NCBI GenBank assembly: GCA_004329165.1
Contig: CM014737.1
Coordinates: 11,218,030 to 11,282,029, forward strand
Length of the DNA stretch: 64,000 nucleotides
DNA from: Spatholobus suberectus
Lineage: Eukaryota; Streptophyta; Magnoliopsida; Fabales; Fabaceae
Reading direction: 5' to 3'
Numbering within the stretch: the stretch's first letter is position 1; every line of letters begins with the position of its first letter. Shown piece by piece: positions 13,876 to 27,196 of the stretch. The notes below the pieces were generated by a model. The model was not told where the DNA came from and searched no databases. It saw only the letters and a list, made by a program, of their open reading frames with translations. The position numbers were made by a program, and so were the translations under genes.

Positions 13876-14339
13876 CTAATATGACATAATCTCATCAAAT
13901 AAAAGTTATGCTTACACACAAAGAATGACCAAGAGACAAAGGAAATAAAATTTTCACTTACACACGCAGAGAATGAAGGGACAAAGGAAGTGATGAATAT
14001 CTATTTCACTTAAATTTCTTAGATACAAATCATGTACAAAGCTAAGCATTTTATAGGCTAAAGATATACGTTAAAATATAGAAAAACCAATGAATGAAGT
14101 AAAGCATTGAATACATGAGAATATGTGAATTATAGGCTAACCCAAAGGATGAAGAAAAGCATTAAATGTAATAGAATACTTAAATTGTAAGCAAAGGTTT
14201 AAAAGTTAAAATGTTTTCATCCTAAGGCTTTGTAAAATGTGTAATTGAAAATTTTCATCAATAACTTTATTCTCCTTACTTTTCTACAACATAATGTATG
14301 ATTTGATATTTTCAAGTTTAATACTTGCAAGACAAATAA
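13876..14339. other. Upstream of the amidase remnant, nothing recognised
   Basis: The missing first exon (membrane anchor or start) of the amidase gene would be expected here, but no frame with a start and a matching splice donor was found. Confidence 0.5.
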
Positions 14340-15787
14340 ACATAAATAATGATAATAATAATAATGATAATAATAATAATAATAATAATACCAAACAAAT
14401 TATAAATTTAGATAATCTTGAACTCTTATTACTCCAATTAGATCATTTATCTTATTTTTAAATCATTCAAATAATAGTACAACTACTTTACTAATGCTTA
14501 TGTGCACTAGTTTAACACAGTTAAAATAATTATTTAAGAGGATTAATTAATTATATATTCTAATAAAATAACATTAAAATTATAGACAGTGCATGGAATT
14601 AATTAATTGTTATTAATAACTCTTTTTTTTTTATAAAAAAAATACAAAGATCTTGTAAAGCATCTTTGCATTCTTTTAGTGCAAGACTAATTCTTGTATG
14701 GAATGTTGAGAATGTGCCTTCCTACAAAACATACATCTCCAAAAAAAGTAATAGAAACAAATCTTTAAAATTTTGCTCAATGAAATATGAAGAAGATTAA
14801 TGTAAAAAGTACTTTACTAAAATGTATCATTTTTTATACTACCTAGTGTTATAAAATACATCACGAAATATATGATAGTACTATCTCACATTCAAGCATA
14901 ATTTAGTATCTTATACAATGTCTCACAAAACATTGAATAGTATAAAAATTTTATGGTTTAAATAACATTTTAGTGCCTACAATATATGCTTATTTTTGTT
15001 TTGGTTGTCTTAATCTTTTTTTGTTTGTTTTGATCTTTATTATTTTTGTCATTTTAATCACTGATATTTGGATTTCTATTAAGTAATAACGTGACTAACA
15101 TAGATTAAAAAGTAGGTCCAGATTATCTAATGTTATAAAATGCATCACTAAATATGGGACAATACTATACATAATTTAGTATATTATACAATGTCATACT
15201 AAACATTAAATAGTGTTAAATTTTAAGGCTAAAATAATTTTTAGTCCTTATAACATATGGTTATTTTTGCTTAGGTCATCTTGAAATTTTATATTCTATT
15301 ATTTTTTTTAATCCCTGATGTGAGAATTCTTATTAAGTACGTCATGACTATAGAGATTAAAAATAGGTCTAATGTTTCCTAAATAACAAAGACTGAAGTG
15401 AAAATCTTTTAATATGAGAGACAAAAATGAAAATCTTTCAATATAAGAGTGATTTATATAAAAAATTATAATTTTATAAAAAATGAAATACTAATGTTGG
15501 AGACTAAAATGAAATAAAGAATTTATAAATGTGTTCTTACAAAAGTCTATTACTATTATTACTATTGCTATTACTGTTCCTACTGGTATTGCTACTACTA
15601 CTATTACTATATAGTAATGTTTTTTTTTTTTCTATGAATTTAAAAAACCTCCAAGAAATTCTTACATTTTTTGAATTTTCTTGCATATTTAAATCTTAAG
15701 GAAAATCTTTAATATTTATTTAAAATTCCATCGAAATTTCTATTAGTAATTTTGCTCAACAATGTTGAATGTTCTATAAAAATAAAA

Positions 15788-16073
15788 GGTTTAATTATAC
15801 TTTTTACCCCCAAGGCTTCACAGTCTTGCAAATTTTGTCCCCAAATTTACAAAATATTACGAATTTTGCCCCTCACGTAGAAAAATTGCTAAACTTAAGA
15901 CAATTTTGTTAGTGATTTTTTTTCTTTAAATCGCTACAATTAAGACAATTTTGTAGTGATTTTTTTTTAAATAGTGACAATTTTCTATATGGGGGCAAAA
16001 TTCACAAAAAAAATTATTTGGGGGAAAAATATGCGAGGTTATGAAACTTTGGGGCAAAAAGTAAATTTAAGGC
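15788..16073. mobile_element. Mutator-type MITE, copy A
   Basis: Long terminal inverted repeats: the left end GGTTTAATTATACTTTTTAC and the reverse complement of the right end share the 'ACTTTTTxCCCC' core and continue for about 100 bp. It is flanked by a perfect 9-bp duplication, AAAATAAAA (15779-15787 and 16074-16082), the length made by Mutator-like transposases. It has no coding capacity. Confidence 0.65.
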
Positions 16074-16283
16074 AAAATAAAAATAAAAAGACAAGGTGGT
16101 ACTATTTTCTCTTTATTTGTTTGGTTGTGGGATAAGTTTTTTTTTTTAATAATTGTACACTTTGCAAGTTTGTTGAATATTCTTCATACATTCAAGCTTT
16201 GTTTCTGTTTTATTTATTTCATTTCAATTATAATTTTTTTGTTTGAACATTCTTTTTTTTTTACTTGCTATTTTACTAGTTAC

Positions 16284-16948
16284 TAGGAGTGGAAATAGGT
16301 TAGGCTTTGTTAAGCCTGAGCCTAACCTTGGTTAAAACTATATGGCTTGAACCTAATCTATTTACTTGTCATAAGCATTTTTAAAGGTCTAGCCTGACTT
16401 ACATAAAAGCCAGACTTGACCTACAAGCCTATTTAAGGGCTTATTTTTGTGATAATTTAACACCAAGATAGAGATAAAAATAAGTATACTAGGCTCTAAA
16501 AGAATCGAGTCTAATATGTTTATATGATATAACCATATTTTTAAGGTTTAATTTGACATTAATGATAATTTATTTAAAAATATATTTTATAATAAGACCT
16601 CTAAATAGGACATAAATTTGTCTTTCAATACACTTATAAGCTTCATTCTTTGTGTAGGTCAACATGCTTAACATTTAAAAAAATAAACAAATGTAAGATT
16701 TTAATACATTATAATAAATTTAATATAATAATAATACTAACAACAAATATTTATTTATGTTTATTTAAATAGGTTGGCCTGTTAGGCCTAAAAATCTTTT
16801 TGAATGACCTTGAGCATAACCTTTTTAACTAAATAGACTTTAATAAAAGTCTTGGCTTGGTTTATTTTCTAAAAATGTCTAGCTTGACCCTGACCCGATG
16901 TAAACTAGGCCATAGGCCCCTGTCAAACGACTGACCTATTTCCACCCA
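16284..16948. mobile_element. hAT-type non-autonomous element, copy A
   Basis: The ends TAGGAGTGGAAATAGG and, reversed, TGGGTGGAAATAGG form the terminal inverted repeat. The flanks CTAGTTAC (16276-16283) and CTAATTAC (16949-16956) agree at 7 of 8 bases, an 8-bp hAT-type target duplication. The interior is repetitive with 'aggcct' words and no coding frame. Confidence 0.65.
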
Positions 16949-17691
16949 CTAATTACTTACATTAGAGTACCTTTTGTGAAATAGGAAGCCCAACAACGTA
17001 AAATTTTATAGGCCCATTCTATTTGCACCCATTTTTTCTCTTCATACCCCCTTTGTTTTTTTTTTGTTGCCAAAAATACCTTTTCTAGAAACTAATTTTT
17101 GAAACATATTTTTTCTAATAGAAAAATGTTTTAAAAAGTTATATATGTTTCAAAAATTAGTTTCTAGAATGTATTTAAATATTTTAGCACCTTTCTAGAA
17201 ACTAAATTCTAAAAGTGTGTTAAAATTTTAACACTTTTTTTTAACACTTTTTGAAACTTATTTTTGAAAAATAATAATTAAAAAGGCCATTCATATGAAG
17301 CTCCAAAAAACCTAGGTCCACAAGAAAGTAAGAAGCTCGTATGGCCATAAAGATCCCTAAAGAAGCATTGCACTTTCCCCCAAAGATCCCCCATCCTCGT
17401 CCACAAGAAGCTTCAAAAGCTCACGTGCAACGTACGCCATGGATGCAACATTGTTGTGTGCTTTATGTACCATTCATGTGAGGAATTAACAATGATCCAC
17501 CATTGTTTATGAAATTGGGCCGCCTTTGGTTTGTGTTATTTATTGTCAATAACACTTCTAGAAACAAAATTTTGAAAGTGTTAATTTTATCACATTTGAA
17601 ATTTAATTTCTAGAATTATTAAAATTTTTACACTTCTGAAAATAAATTTCCAGAATGTATTAAACACATTTAGAAACTAAAATTTAACGTG

Positions 17692-17791
17692 NNNNNNNNN
17701 NNNNNNNNNNNNNNNNNNNNNNNNNNNNNNNNNNNNNNNNNNNNNNNNNNNNNNNNNNNNNNNNNNNNNNNNNNNNNNNNNNNNNNNNNNN
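17692..17791. other. Assembly gap (100 N)
   Basis: Exactly 100 N, the conventional placeholder for a gap of unknown size. It falls between two copies of the same segment, so repeat collapse or misjoin is a likely cause of the gap. Confidence 0.98.
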
Positions 17792-19165
17792 ATAATAATA
17801 ATATTAATAATTAATAATACCAAACAAATTATCAATTTAGATAATCTTGTGCTCTTAATCTTATGTGCACTAGTTTAACATAGTTAAAATAATTATTTAA
17901 GAGTATTAATTAATTAATTATTATATCTAATAATAATACATTAAAATTACGAACAATGCATGGAATCAATTAATTGTTATTAATAACCCTTTTTTTTTAA
18001 AAAAAAAAATCTTGTGTAGCATCTTTGTATTCTTGTAGTGTAAAACTAATTCTTGTATGGAATGTTGAGAATGTACCTTCCTACAAAACATGCATCTCCA
18101 GAAAAGTAATAGAAACAAATCTTTAAAATTTTGCTCAATGAAATAAAAATAAAGATTAATGTAAAAATTTCTTTACTAAAATGTATCAATTTTTATATTA
18201 CCTAGTGTTATAAAATACATCATTAAATATATGATAGTACTATCTCACATTCAAGCACAATTTAGTATCTTATACAAATGTCTCATAAAACATTAAATAC
18301 TATAAAAATTTCAAGGTTTAAATAACATTTTAGTGCCTGTAATATATGCTTATTTTTGTTTAGGTTCTCTTAATCTTTTTGGTTTGTTTTTATCTTTATT
18401 ATTTTTGTCATTTTAATAACTGAAATTTGGATTTTTGTTAAGTGATAATGTGACTAATAGAGATTAAAAAATAGGTCCAAATTATCCAATGTTATAAAAT
18501 GCATCACTAAATATAGGGCAATACTATACATAATTTAGTATATTATACAATGTCATCCTAAACATTGAATACTATTAAAATCTTAAGGCTAAAATAATTT
18601 TTAGTCCTTATAATATATGGTTATTTTTGTTTAGATCCTCTTAAAATTTTTTGTCTATTTGGGTCTCTATTATTTTTTTATTTTAATCCGCAATGTAAGA
18701 ATACCTATTAAGTAATGTCATGACTAAGAGTGATTGAAAATGGGTCTAGTGTTTCCTAAATAACAAGGACTAAAATGAAAATCTTTTAATATGAGAGACT
18801 AAAATGAGAATCTTTCAATATAAGAGTGATTTATATAAAAAATTATAATTTTATAGGAAATGAAATACTAATGCTAGAGACTAAAATGAAATAAAGAAAT
18901 TATAAAGGTATTCTTACAAAAGTCTACTACTATTATTATTAATGTTATTACTGTTCCTGTTACTATTGCTACTACTATTACTATATAGTAATGTTTTGTT
19001 TTCTTTTCTATGGATTTAAAAAACCTCCAAGAAATTTTTACATTTTTTTTGAATTTTCTTGCATATCTAAATCTGAAGGAAAATTTTGGATATTTATTTA
19101 AATTTCCATCAAAATTCCTATTAGTAATTTTGCTCAACAATGTTCAATGTTCTTTAAAAACAAAA

Positions 19166-19479
19166 GGTTTAGTTATACTTTTTGCCCCCAAGGTTTCACA
19201 GTCTTGCAACTTTTGTCCCCAAATAAATTTTTTCGTAAATTTTGTCCCTAAATTTACAAAATATTGCAAATTTTGCCTTCACGTAGAAAAATTGCTACAA
19301 ATAAGACAATTTGTAGTGATTTTTCCTTTCAATCGTCACAATTAAGACAATTTTGTGGTGAATTTTTCTTTAAATAGTCATTATTTTCTATATGTGGATA
19401 AAATTTACGAACAAAAAAATTAGTTGGGAGTAAAATTTGCAAGATTATGAAACTTTGGAGCAAAAAGTAAAATTAAGGT
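19166..19479. mobile_element. Mutator-type MITE, copy B
   Basis: The counterpart of the element at 15788-16073, in the same place inside the duplicated segment. It is about 30 bp longer through small internal insertions. Its target duplication is less clean than in copy A. Confidence 0.6.
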
Positions 19480-19691
19480 AAAATAAAAATAAAAAGACAA
19501 GGCGGTATTGTTTTCTCTTTATTTGTTTGATTGTGGGATAATTATTTTTTTAATAATTATACACTTTGCTAGTTTGTTGAATATTCTTTATACATTCAAG
19601 CTTTGTTTTTGTTTTATTTATTTCATTTAAACCATAACTTATTTTGTTTGAACATTCTTTTTTTTTTCTAACTTGCTATTTTACTAGTTAC

Positions 19692-20341
19692 TAGGAGTGA
19701 AAATAGGTTAGGCTAGGTTAGGCTTTGTTAAGCCTGAGCCTAACCTTAGTTAAAATATATGGCCTAAACCTAATCTATTTACTTGTCATAGGCATTTTTT
19801 AAAGGTATGGTTTGACCTATATAAAAATCTGACCTAACCTACAAGCCTATTTAAGGGCTTATTTTGTGATAATTCAACACCAAGATAGAGGTAAAAATAA
19901 GTATAGGGCTTTAAAAGAATCGAGTCTAATATGTTTATGTGATATAAACATATTTTTAAGGTCTAATTTGACATTAATGATAATTTATTTAAAAACATAT
20001 TTTTATAATAGGACATAAATTGTCTTTCAATACACTTATAAGCTTCACTCTTTGTGTAGGTTTACATGCTTAACATTATAAAAAATGTATGATTTTAATA
20101 CATTATAACAAACTTAATATAATAATAATACTAACAAAAATATTTATTTATGTTTATTTAAATAGGTCACCCTGTTAGGTCTAAAAATCTTTTTAAATGA
20201 CCTTGGGCATGACCTTTTTAACTAAATAGATTTTAATAAAAGCCTTGACATGGTTTATTTTCTAAAAATGTCTAGCTTGACCTTGACTTGATGTAAGCTA
20301 GGCCATAGGCCCATGTCAAGCGATTGACCTATTTCCACCCA
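19692..20341. mobile_element. hAT-type element, copy B
   Basis: The counterpart of 16284-16948, with the same termini and flanks ctagttac/ctaattac. Shared insertion site with copy A shows that the insertion predates duplication. Confidence 0.6.
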
Positions 20342-22440
20342 CTAATTACTTACATTAGAGTACCTTTTGTGAAATAGGAAGCCCAACAACGTAAAATTTT
20401 ATAGGTCCATTCTATTTGTACCCATTTTTTCTCTTTGCACCCCTTCATTTTTTGTATTTTTTTTTTTTGCCAAAAACACCTTTTTGGGAGACTAGTTTTT
20501 GAAACATATTTTTTCTAATAGAAAAATGTTTTAAAAACTTATTATGTTTCAAAATTATTTTCTAGAATGTATTTAAATATTTAACACCTTTCATAAACTA
20601 AATTCTAAAAGTGTGTTAAAATTTTAACACTTTTTTTTAACACTTTCTGAATCTTATTTTTGAACAATGAAATAAAAAGGCCATACATATGAAACTCCAA
20701 AAAACCTCGTCGACAAGAAAGTAAGAAGCTCACACGTCCATAAAGATACCCAAAGAAGCATTGCACCCTCCCCCAAAGATCGCCCATCCTCGTCCACAAG
20801 AAGCTCCAAAAGCTCACATGCAACATATGCTATGGATGCAACATTGTTTTTACTTTACGTGCCATTCATGTGAGGAACAATGATCCACCATAGTTCGTGA
20901 AAGTGGGCCACCTTTGGTTTGGGTTATGTTTTGTCATTAACACTTAAAAGCTAAACTTTTAAAGTGTTAAATTTTTATCACAATTGAAATTTAGTTTCTA
21001 GAAATAATAAAATTTTTACACTTCTGAAAATAAGTTTCCATAATGTATTAAATATGTTTGGAAACTGAAATTTAACGTGTCCACTTATTCTTAAAACAAC
21101 GTTCCAGAAATTAATTTTTGAAAAGATTTAAAAAAAAAAATACAAAAACATGAAAGAAAAGTGCAAAAAAAGGAGATGTATGTAACACCCTTTGTCATGA
21201 CATTTATTTTTATGATTATTTTATTTATTTATTATATTTAGTAATTATTTCATGAAATTTTTTTTATAGCATATATTATTAATCTTAATAAAAATAGAAA
21301 ATGTAATCATGCCCATAGGATTATAAATTCATATTGGATATATCATACATCATAACCAAAATTCAAGGTATGTGATAAAGTCATATAAACAATTTGTAGT
21401 AAATCAAATTATCTCAAAATAAAAGTTAGTTGACTAACTACATATACAAAACCACTAACTAAAATCTAGCCCCATTCATATAATACATCAAAATAGAAGA
21501 ACCTAGAATTAGAGCAGTTAGTCTATGAGCTAAGTCCATTACCATCCTAATTTCCTAGTACTAAAGCCTTCAGAGTGTAATTGCAGTGGTCTTCCTCAGA
21601 GCCGTGAAGTGTAGGCCTCATTAGTGCTAGAATTCTTGCCATTTGAGCTAGTTGTCCTTTGACAAGTCAGGAAAACATACATATAAGAAAGAAAAGAAAA
21701 GAGTAAGGTCACATCACTTTTATATTTAAGGTCACAAATAATGAATCTTTACATTTCCAATCAAACTGAATAATCACTGTGAGTGATTTTATGATTATGC
21801 AATGCAAGGGAAACTAAAGTTTCCATTTAAGTTTGACAGACTCATGCATGTGGGCCCAGTGCCTCCTAATTCCATGATTAAAGGTCTTAAACATTTCTTT
21901 TGGGTGATGATTAGGAGTACATATTCCTTCCAGGTATCTTCATTTGTACAAACAAACCATGAGTCTTTAACCACTTTTGAAGGAATACTCTCCACAATCC
22001 TGATGATGCTCATAAGTGTTGGGGTTTTGGACTAGATAACGTGAGTTTTCCTGCTTAGGATTACAAGTCCTGGCTCGTAGGATTTTATAACCCAATCCTT
22101 TCACCCCCTAAACTCAGCGAGTCCTACCTACATCCCTCAGGTACCATACTATGGTCAACCCTTCATACACACTTCACTTTTACAATGCACATGATGCACA
22201 TTCCAACTTAGTATTAACACTTAAGGTTAGAGACTTATCATTCTCATGAAATTCTAGTAGAGCTTCTCTGGTTTTGGTACTTTCCCTTATACTCTACATG
22301 GGTATGGGCAATAAACAAATAGAGACAGAACCTACCAGACAATAATAATCATCATCTCATCACTTATCATGCTCAATTCAATCATTTCTCATAGGCTCCC
22401 AGGGCCACATCTTTTGGTAGCTCTCAAGCTTACCATTCAC

Positions 22441-22471
22441 ATATCACATTACATATAGATATATATATAAT

Positions 22472-22518
<47 letters not shown>

Positions 22519-22545
22519 TAGATATATTATATATATATATATCTT
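22441..22545. repeat. TA-rich microsatellite
   Basis: Almost uninterrupted AT dinucleotides with occasional GA, able to form cruciforms. Confidence 0.9.
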
Positions 22546-22979
22546 GAAATACCATTTAACATAATATCATAAGACTTTGATCCAAGCATAATGACCGAAC
22601 AAACAATTTACTCACCAATACCAGTCTCGAACCCATTCAATTGATATAGGCACTCATGCCAAATCTTTCGGTAATTCTCAAGATTACACACATATAGCAC
22701 ATGTCAAACACATCTTAACCACATTTTCATATCTCATGACATAATATTTCAACACTTTAATTCAAGTAAAGTAATTAGAACAAGGCAAATTCCACATGCC
22801 TTTGCCATTCATTGGCCAACTAGCACATACATAGGCTAGCAAGATCATAATTGCTTCCATCCATGAATCTTGTCTCAAATCTATTTATTACATTAAATCA
22901 TTCAATGCAACTATTTCCAAACACTTATGATCTTTATAACTAGTTCTTATGTCTTTTAACATGATAGAACTCCTTTCTA

Positions 22980-24400
22980 GTTATAAATTTTGCAGTCAAA
23001 AATGAAAACAGGATAGCACTCAATTTAGATACAAAAGTATGCTTTCTAAGGCTCCAAACACATTCAAATTCATCCATTCTTTTTCCCACATGTACCTCAA
23101 TATTGTAGCATCCAATAGTAATCCATCAAACATCATTTAAACATAAAAAAATGAACCAAATCACATTTATACAACAGTAGAGTAGCAACTCGTTTTGTTG
23201 TCTTGTGGCACTTTCAAGTATTAAACATGTCCAATTGACTCCCTGATGCTTACCAAAATTTAGAGGCATCATATACTAATTAATAAAATTTAGAGGTATC
23301 ATATACTAATCAAAATACACTTAATATGCAACATTAACTCACTTTAAATGTGATTTTACTGACTTAAAATGCGTCAGACCAGCAAGTAAAACTATGCAGA
23401 AAAGTTTGTCTTTCCTTGCTCCTAACATGTTGTTATGCATAGTTAGGTACCCATAGAGTCTAGAAATTATATGGCACCATTCATAACATAAAATCATGGC
23501 TTAATACATATGAAATTCAAAAATTTTCATCACAAATCCAGTCAGAATAGCAACTGCGTTTTTTCTGCTTAACTCACATTTTCATACACCAATATATGTC
23601 ATTTTAGCTTCCTTTGCTCACCAAACCTTAGGGGTATCATATACCAATCATAAGACACTTAATTTTGAACAATTGATGCGCTTCAAACATGATTTATTTA
23701 CTGTTTCTAGTACGAAGACAGTAGGTAGATTATGTAGAAATATCACAGTTTCATGCTTCCAACATATTATTTAGACATAGTTTGAACTCCGTTGGGATCA
23801 AGAATCATATGACACCAGTTGTAACATTAAATCATAATTGTAGCATGTTGAATAGATGGTTTTTCATCACTAATCAATATAGGACAACACATACATCATG
23901 CACAAAAACATGCTCTTTATGACTCAAATTGCGTCCAAATTCACCCAATCTTGTTCCTATATGTTCTTTAATGTTGTGGCATCCATTATCAACTCATTAG
24001 ACATAATTTAAACATAAAAATATTACAAAATCACTTATACATAGGGGCTAGACAGTAGCTCAATATTACTATTCATTAGGTAAATTTAAGTAGTAAAACA
24101 TGTTCAAATAGCCTCTAATGCTTACCAAATTTTATAGGGATCATATACAAACCATTATACACTTAATAAACAACTTTTAGCTCACTAAAAACATCAATTT
24201 ATTGACTTAAAATACAGCATATCAGAACATTAAATGATGCAGCAAAATTCGTGGTTTACATGTTCCTAACACTTGATATGTGCATAGTTTCACTGCCTCC
24301 AAGTTTTGTTCTGGCATGAAACCTTTTGTAACTTAAAATCATGATCAAAAGCAAGTTGATTTCATGAATTTATATATGATTACAGATCTGAAACGGTAAA
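22980..24400 (+). repeat. Degenerate tandem array, unit about 360-510 bp
   Basis: The phrase 'cttaccaaa-ttta-ggxatcatatac' appears at 23245-23276, 23614-23645 and 24117-24148. Each is followed by a block about an early bulk lineage of 'catatggcacca' and 'aaatcatg' words (about 23460, 23810 and 24310). A partial extra copy of the phrase lies at 23281-23312. The units are well diverged, so the array is old. Confidence 0.55.
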
Positions 24401-25955
24401 GTCAAATTTGATAGAATTATGGCTCTTTAGGTGCCAAAATCAAACAATTACACTACCATAATGTACAAATAAGCTAGGGTTTCCATTGTCTATCACTTAG
24501 GGCATAAAACATGAGTAATTTAAAACTCTAAATCAGTTTTAATTCACAAAAATCAGAGGTGCAACCACTGGTTTATTTTAGCAAAGGTTTTACATGGCAC
24601 AAACAACATAACATTCACTATAACATCCTAAGGAGTATTACTTTTTTACCCGCTTATATTTCTATAACATGGAAGTTTAGAATATAAGAATATTAGAGAA
24701 ACTATGTAGAAACTAAAACTTAAACATCAGTTTCGTAAACATACTTAAAACAAATAATACAAATCTCTTAGCACTTACATGCCGTACAACCTATGAACAA
24801 AAATAAAACATAAAATATAAGACATAAACTAACTCCTACACATTGGGAGGTTTAAAACCATAAACTCTTCCTCTTGCAGTAGCTCCATGCTCCAAGTTGC
24901 TTCAAAGAGGGCTTCACCTACTCAACCTATAAAAACATGAAACGGGAAAGAATGAGACATAATGTCTCAGTAAGTGCTCTAAGGACTCTAGGCTGACCCT
25001 CTATTCTAAAGATTCTTTTCTTATACTTTCATGATGTTACCTCTTACTAAAACCCTTAATCCCTTACCTCTTTAGTTCTTATTCTCATAAACAATGCCCA
25101 ACTAGGACTTACTAATCTTTAGTGCTAAACAACTGTCTCCCCATCACTTTGATGAGGACTTTACACCCCGAATTTCTTTCTCTAGACCTTTTTCTTTCCC
25201 TAATACTAAGTGAGGACTAACCTTTTCTTTCCTTACCTTGCTATTTTGTTGCCCTTTTTGGGACTTATACACAAATTGTGTTCTCACTAAGCACATAGGT
25301 TTCCTAGTTTAAAATTAACTAGACTCACCTATGACTAGGCATACACACCATTATATACCCCACAGGGCAACACACATGCCTCACAAGGCATTCACACCAT
25401 CATATCCTAGTTTTATTTCTATTATGTGTGGTTCTTGTTATCTTTATTATTTGGTTTCATAGTCTCCCGTCTTTTCTTGGGCTGAGCTCTAACTATTAAG
25501 AGGCGTTGGTTGGACTACTTTTCGTTATCAAATGAGTTCCTTTCTTTGTGTTCTTAAAGCACCCGTTCTTCCATTAAGGAAAAACATTGTCTTTCCCTTA
25601 GTATCTAAAGGATGACAATCCCTTCCCTTGATATCGAGGGCCTCCTAGCCCTTCTTCTCGTACAACTCATCTAGAGTTGTATATAACCTCATGTCTCCTT
25701 GGTAACATCAAAAACCTCACTATAGTTTGTACACCGTAGTATGCTGAGGGTGCGACTTGGACATGACTGGTACTAGGGAGATCCTAACATTATTAAGGAG
25801 GTACTTTCTTTGAAAGCATAGCTTTTCTTTTAAAACATCTTTCTTTGAAAACATAAGCTTTTCTCAAAAATATATTTGTTAAATGATAAAAGTTGTTCAT
25901 AATTTATAAGTTTTTATGGTTAAGATTTTATAAAATGTTAAGTTTGAGTTATATT

Positions 25956-26805
25956 TTGAGTAAATTAAGTTAAGAAAATTAAGTTCTCTTTATTTTGTGA
26001 ATATATATGGTTTTACTTATTTTTTATGTTATTTTGTGCAAATTATAAGCCCAACAACAACTTTGTGGACAACCAAAGATGAGAATCCAATGAGTTGAAG
26101 GTCCAGCCCAAGTTTGTCAAGAAAAATCGAAGTTAGGTTTGAGGGCTTAGCCTCCATTTCAGAGGGCTAAGCGCGTAATGGCCAGAGAGGTTACTAATTA
26201 AAGGGCTAAGCGCCCACCTCAAGGGGCCTAGCGCACAACCACCAAAGACCCCTTGAATTAGTGATTAAAGGGTGCCCAGAACAGAGTGCTAAGCGTGCAT
26301 TAATGAGAAGTCTTCCTTATTTAAGGTGACTTTTCAAAAGAATTGAGGACTAATCATTTCTAGAGTACTTTGCTACAAAGTGAGCGAAAGGGTTGGAGAC
26401 ATTTTCAAAAGGCTTTAAAGATCAAGACCACAAGGAAATTCATTTGGGGATTGTAAGATGATTATAAGTGGCTAGTTTCTTAGTTGTTGGAGTGTAGGTT
26501 AGCTAGATTGATATCTCAATTTAAATGTTATAGTCTGTTTCTATTTGAATTCCAATGTTATATGTTAGTATTTGATTTCTATGCTTAATGCTTTTTTTGG
26601 CCTGATTAACCTTTGAATGATTTAAGAGTTCGATTGGAAAATACTAGTTGAATTCTAAATTGAAATCAAGTACTTAATGAGACATATTTCAGGAATGAGA
26701 TTTGCTTCATTAGATAAAAATAGAGCTCTTATTCTTAATGCAATTTTTGCAATTGAACTGCCTAAGGGATTAGGGGTTGATTGTGGAAATGAGGTTTGTG
26801 GTTTG
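25956..26805 (+). repeat. Athila-like retrotransposon non-coding segment
   Basis: Carries four copies of a GGGCTAAGCGC-like motif (26164-26175, 26203-26214, 26224-26235, 26286-26298), the same motif found between the integrase remnant and the extra ORF at 27774-28590. That ties it to the element remnant downstream. The rest has no coding content. It could be LTR or leader sequence. Confidence 0.5.
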
Positions 26806-27196
26806 TGTAACACCCCTATTTTTGTATATTAAAATATTTTGTATTTCTTTTTAGAAAACAGGATGGGAATCTCAAAAATTTAATCCCTACGGTTATGTTC
26901 GTATTAATAAACAAAAATAGTTAAAAGTGTTTTAATTTTTTTTAAGTCATCAATATACTTAGAATAATTAATAATAATTTTAAAAATTTGTCAAGAATTT
27001 ATTGAAATAAATTTTGTAAAATAACAAAACTACCCCTGGTTGACTACGAGAACCAATCAGAGACCTTTTTACCCCAAAATATTTTAAAAATTTTATATTA
27101 AGTATACTTCATCATAAAAAAATTTATTTGAAAGAAAAATAGCGAAAAATATAATAATCTTATTTCAATATTTTCAACTGTTTTTTTAATATTTAA
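26806..27196 (+). repeat. Truncated LTR start (TGTAACACCCC) inserted in the Athila remnant
   Basis: Starts TGTAACACCCCTATT and stops immediately before the integrase remnant at 27197. It shares the 'gggaatctcaa' phrase with the LTR that starts at 2129 on the minus strand. No matching end or clear target duplication is seen, so either it is truncated or a deletion joined it to the integrase fragment. Confidence 0.45.

Larger units (their letters stand above)
14340..17691 (+). repeat. Copy A of a 3.3-kb direct duplication
   Basis: From an AAT-repeat near 14380 to the last base before the gap, the sequence runs in parallel with 17792-21090, with scattered substitutions and small indels (roughly nine in ten bases agree in stretches compared by eye). 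It carries a Mutator-type MITE and a hAT-type element at the same relative places as copy B, so both were present before duplication. No gene is recognised. Its right end is cut by the gap. Confidence 0.85.
17792..21090 (+). repeat. Copy B of the 3.3-kb direct duplication
   Basis: Parallel to 14380-17691 base for base with small differences, up to 'aaatttaacgtg' at about 21079, where copy A meets the gap. Divergence is enough to exclude a simple double-assembled identical read set, though two diverged haplotypes remain possible. Frames of 88 and 111 codons within it follow the AT-rich repeat and are not conserved between copies. Confidence 0.85.
21181..25955 (+). repeat. Long non-coding LTR-type repeat starting TGTAACACCC
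   Basis: It begins TGTAACACCCTTTGTCATG right after the duplicated block. No gag or pol remnant was found. It includes the TA-rich microsatellite at 22441-22545, a degenerate tandem array at about 22980-24400 and a C/T-rich plus strand from 24990 to 25790. Frames of 72-77 codons at 21795-22035 lie on opposite strands of each other and show nothing recognisable. The right end is uncertain. I call it a long LTR or non-autonomous LTR element by its start only. Confidence 0.45.

Noticed and set aside
14645..14725. A minus-strand exon-like stretch (EGTFSTFHTRISLALKEC...) in copy A, repeated in copy B at about 18009-18085
   Set aside because: Differences between the copies are mostly amino-acid changing, no neighbouring exon or known domain joins it, so I treat it as repeat DNA.
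22441..22545. Possible CRISPR-like or origin-like repeat structure
   Set aside because: It is a simple TA microsatellite; no spaced repeats, and the DNA is plant nuclear.
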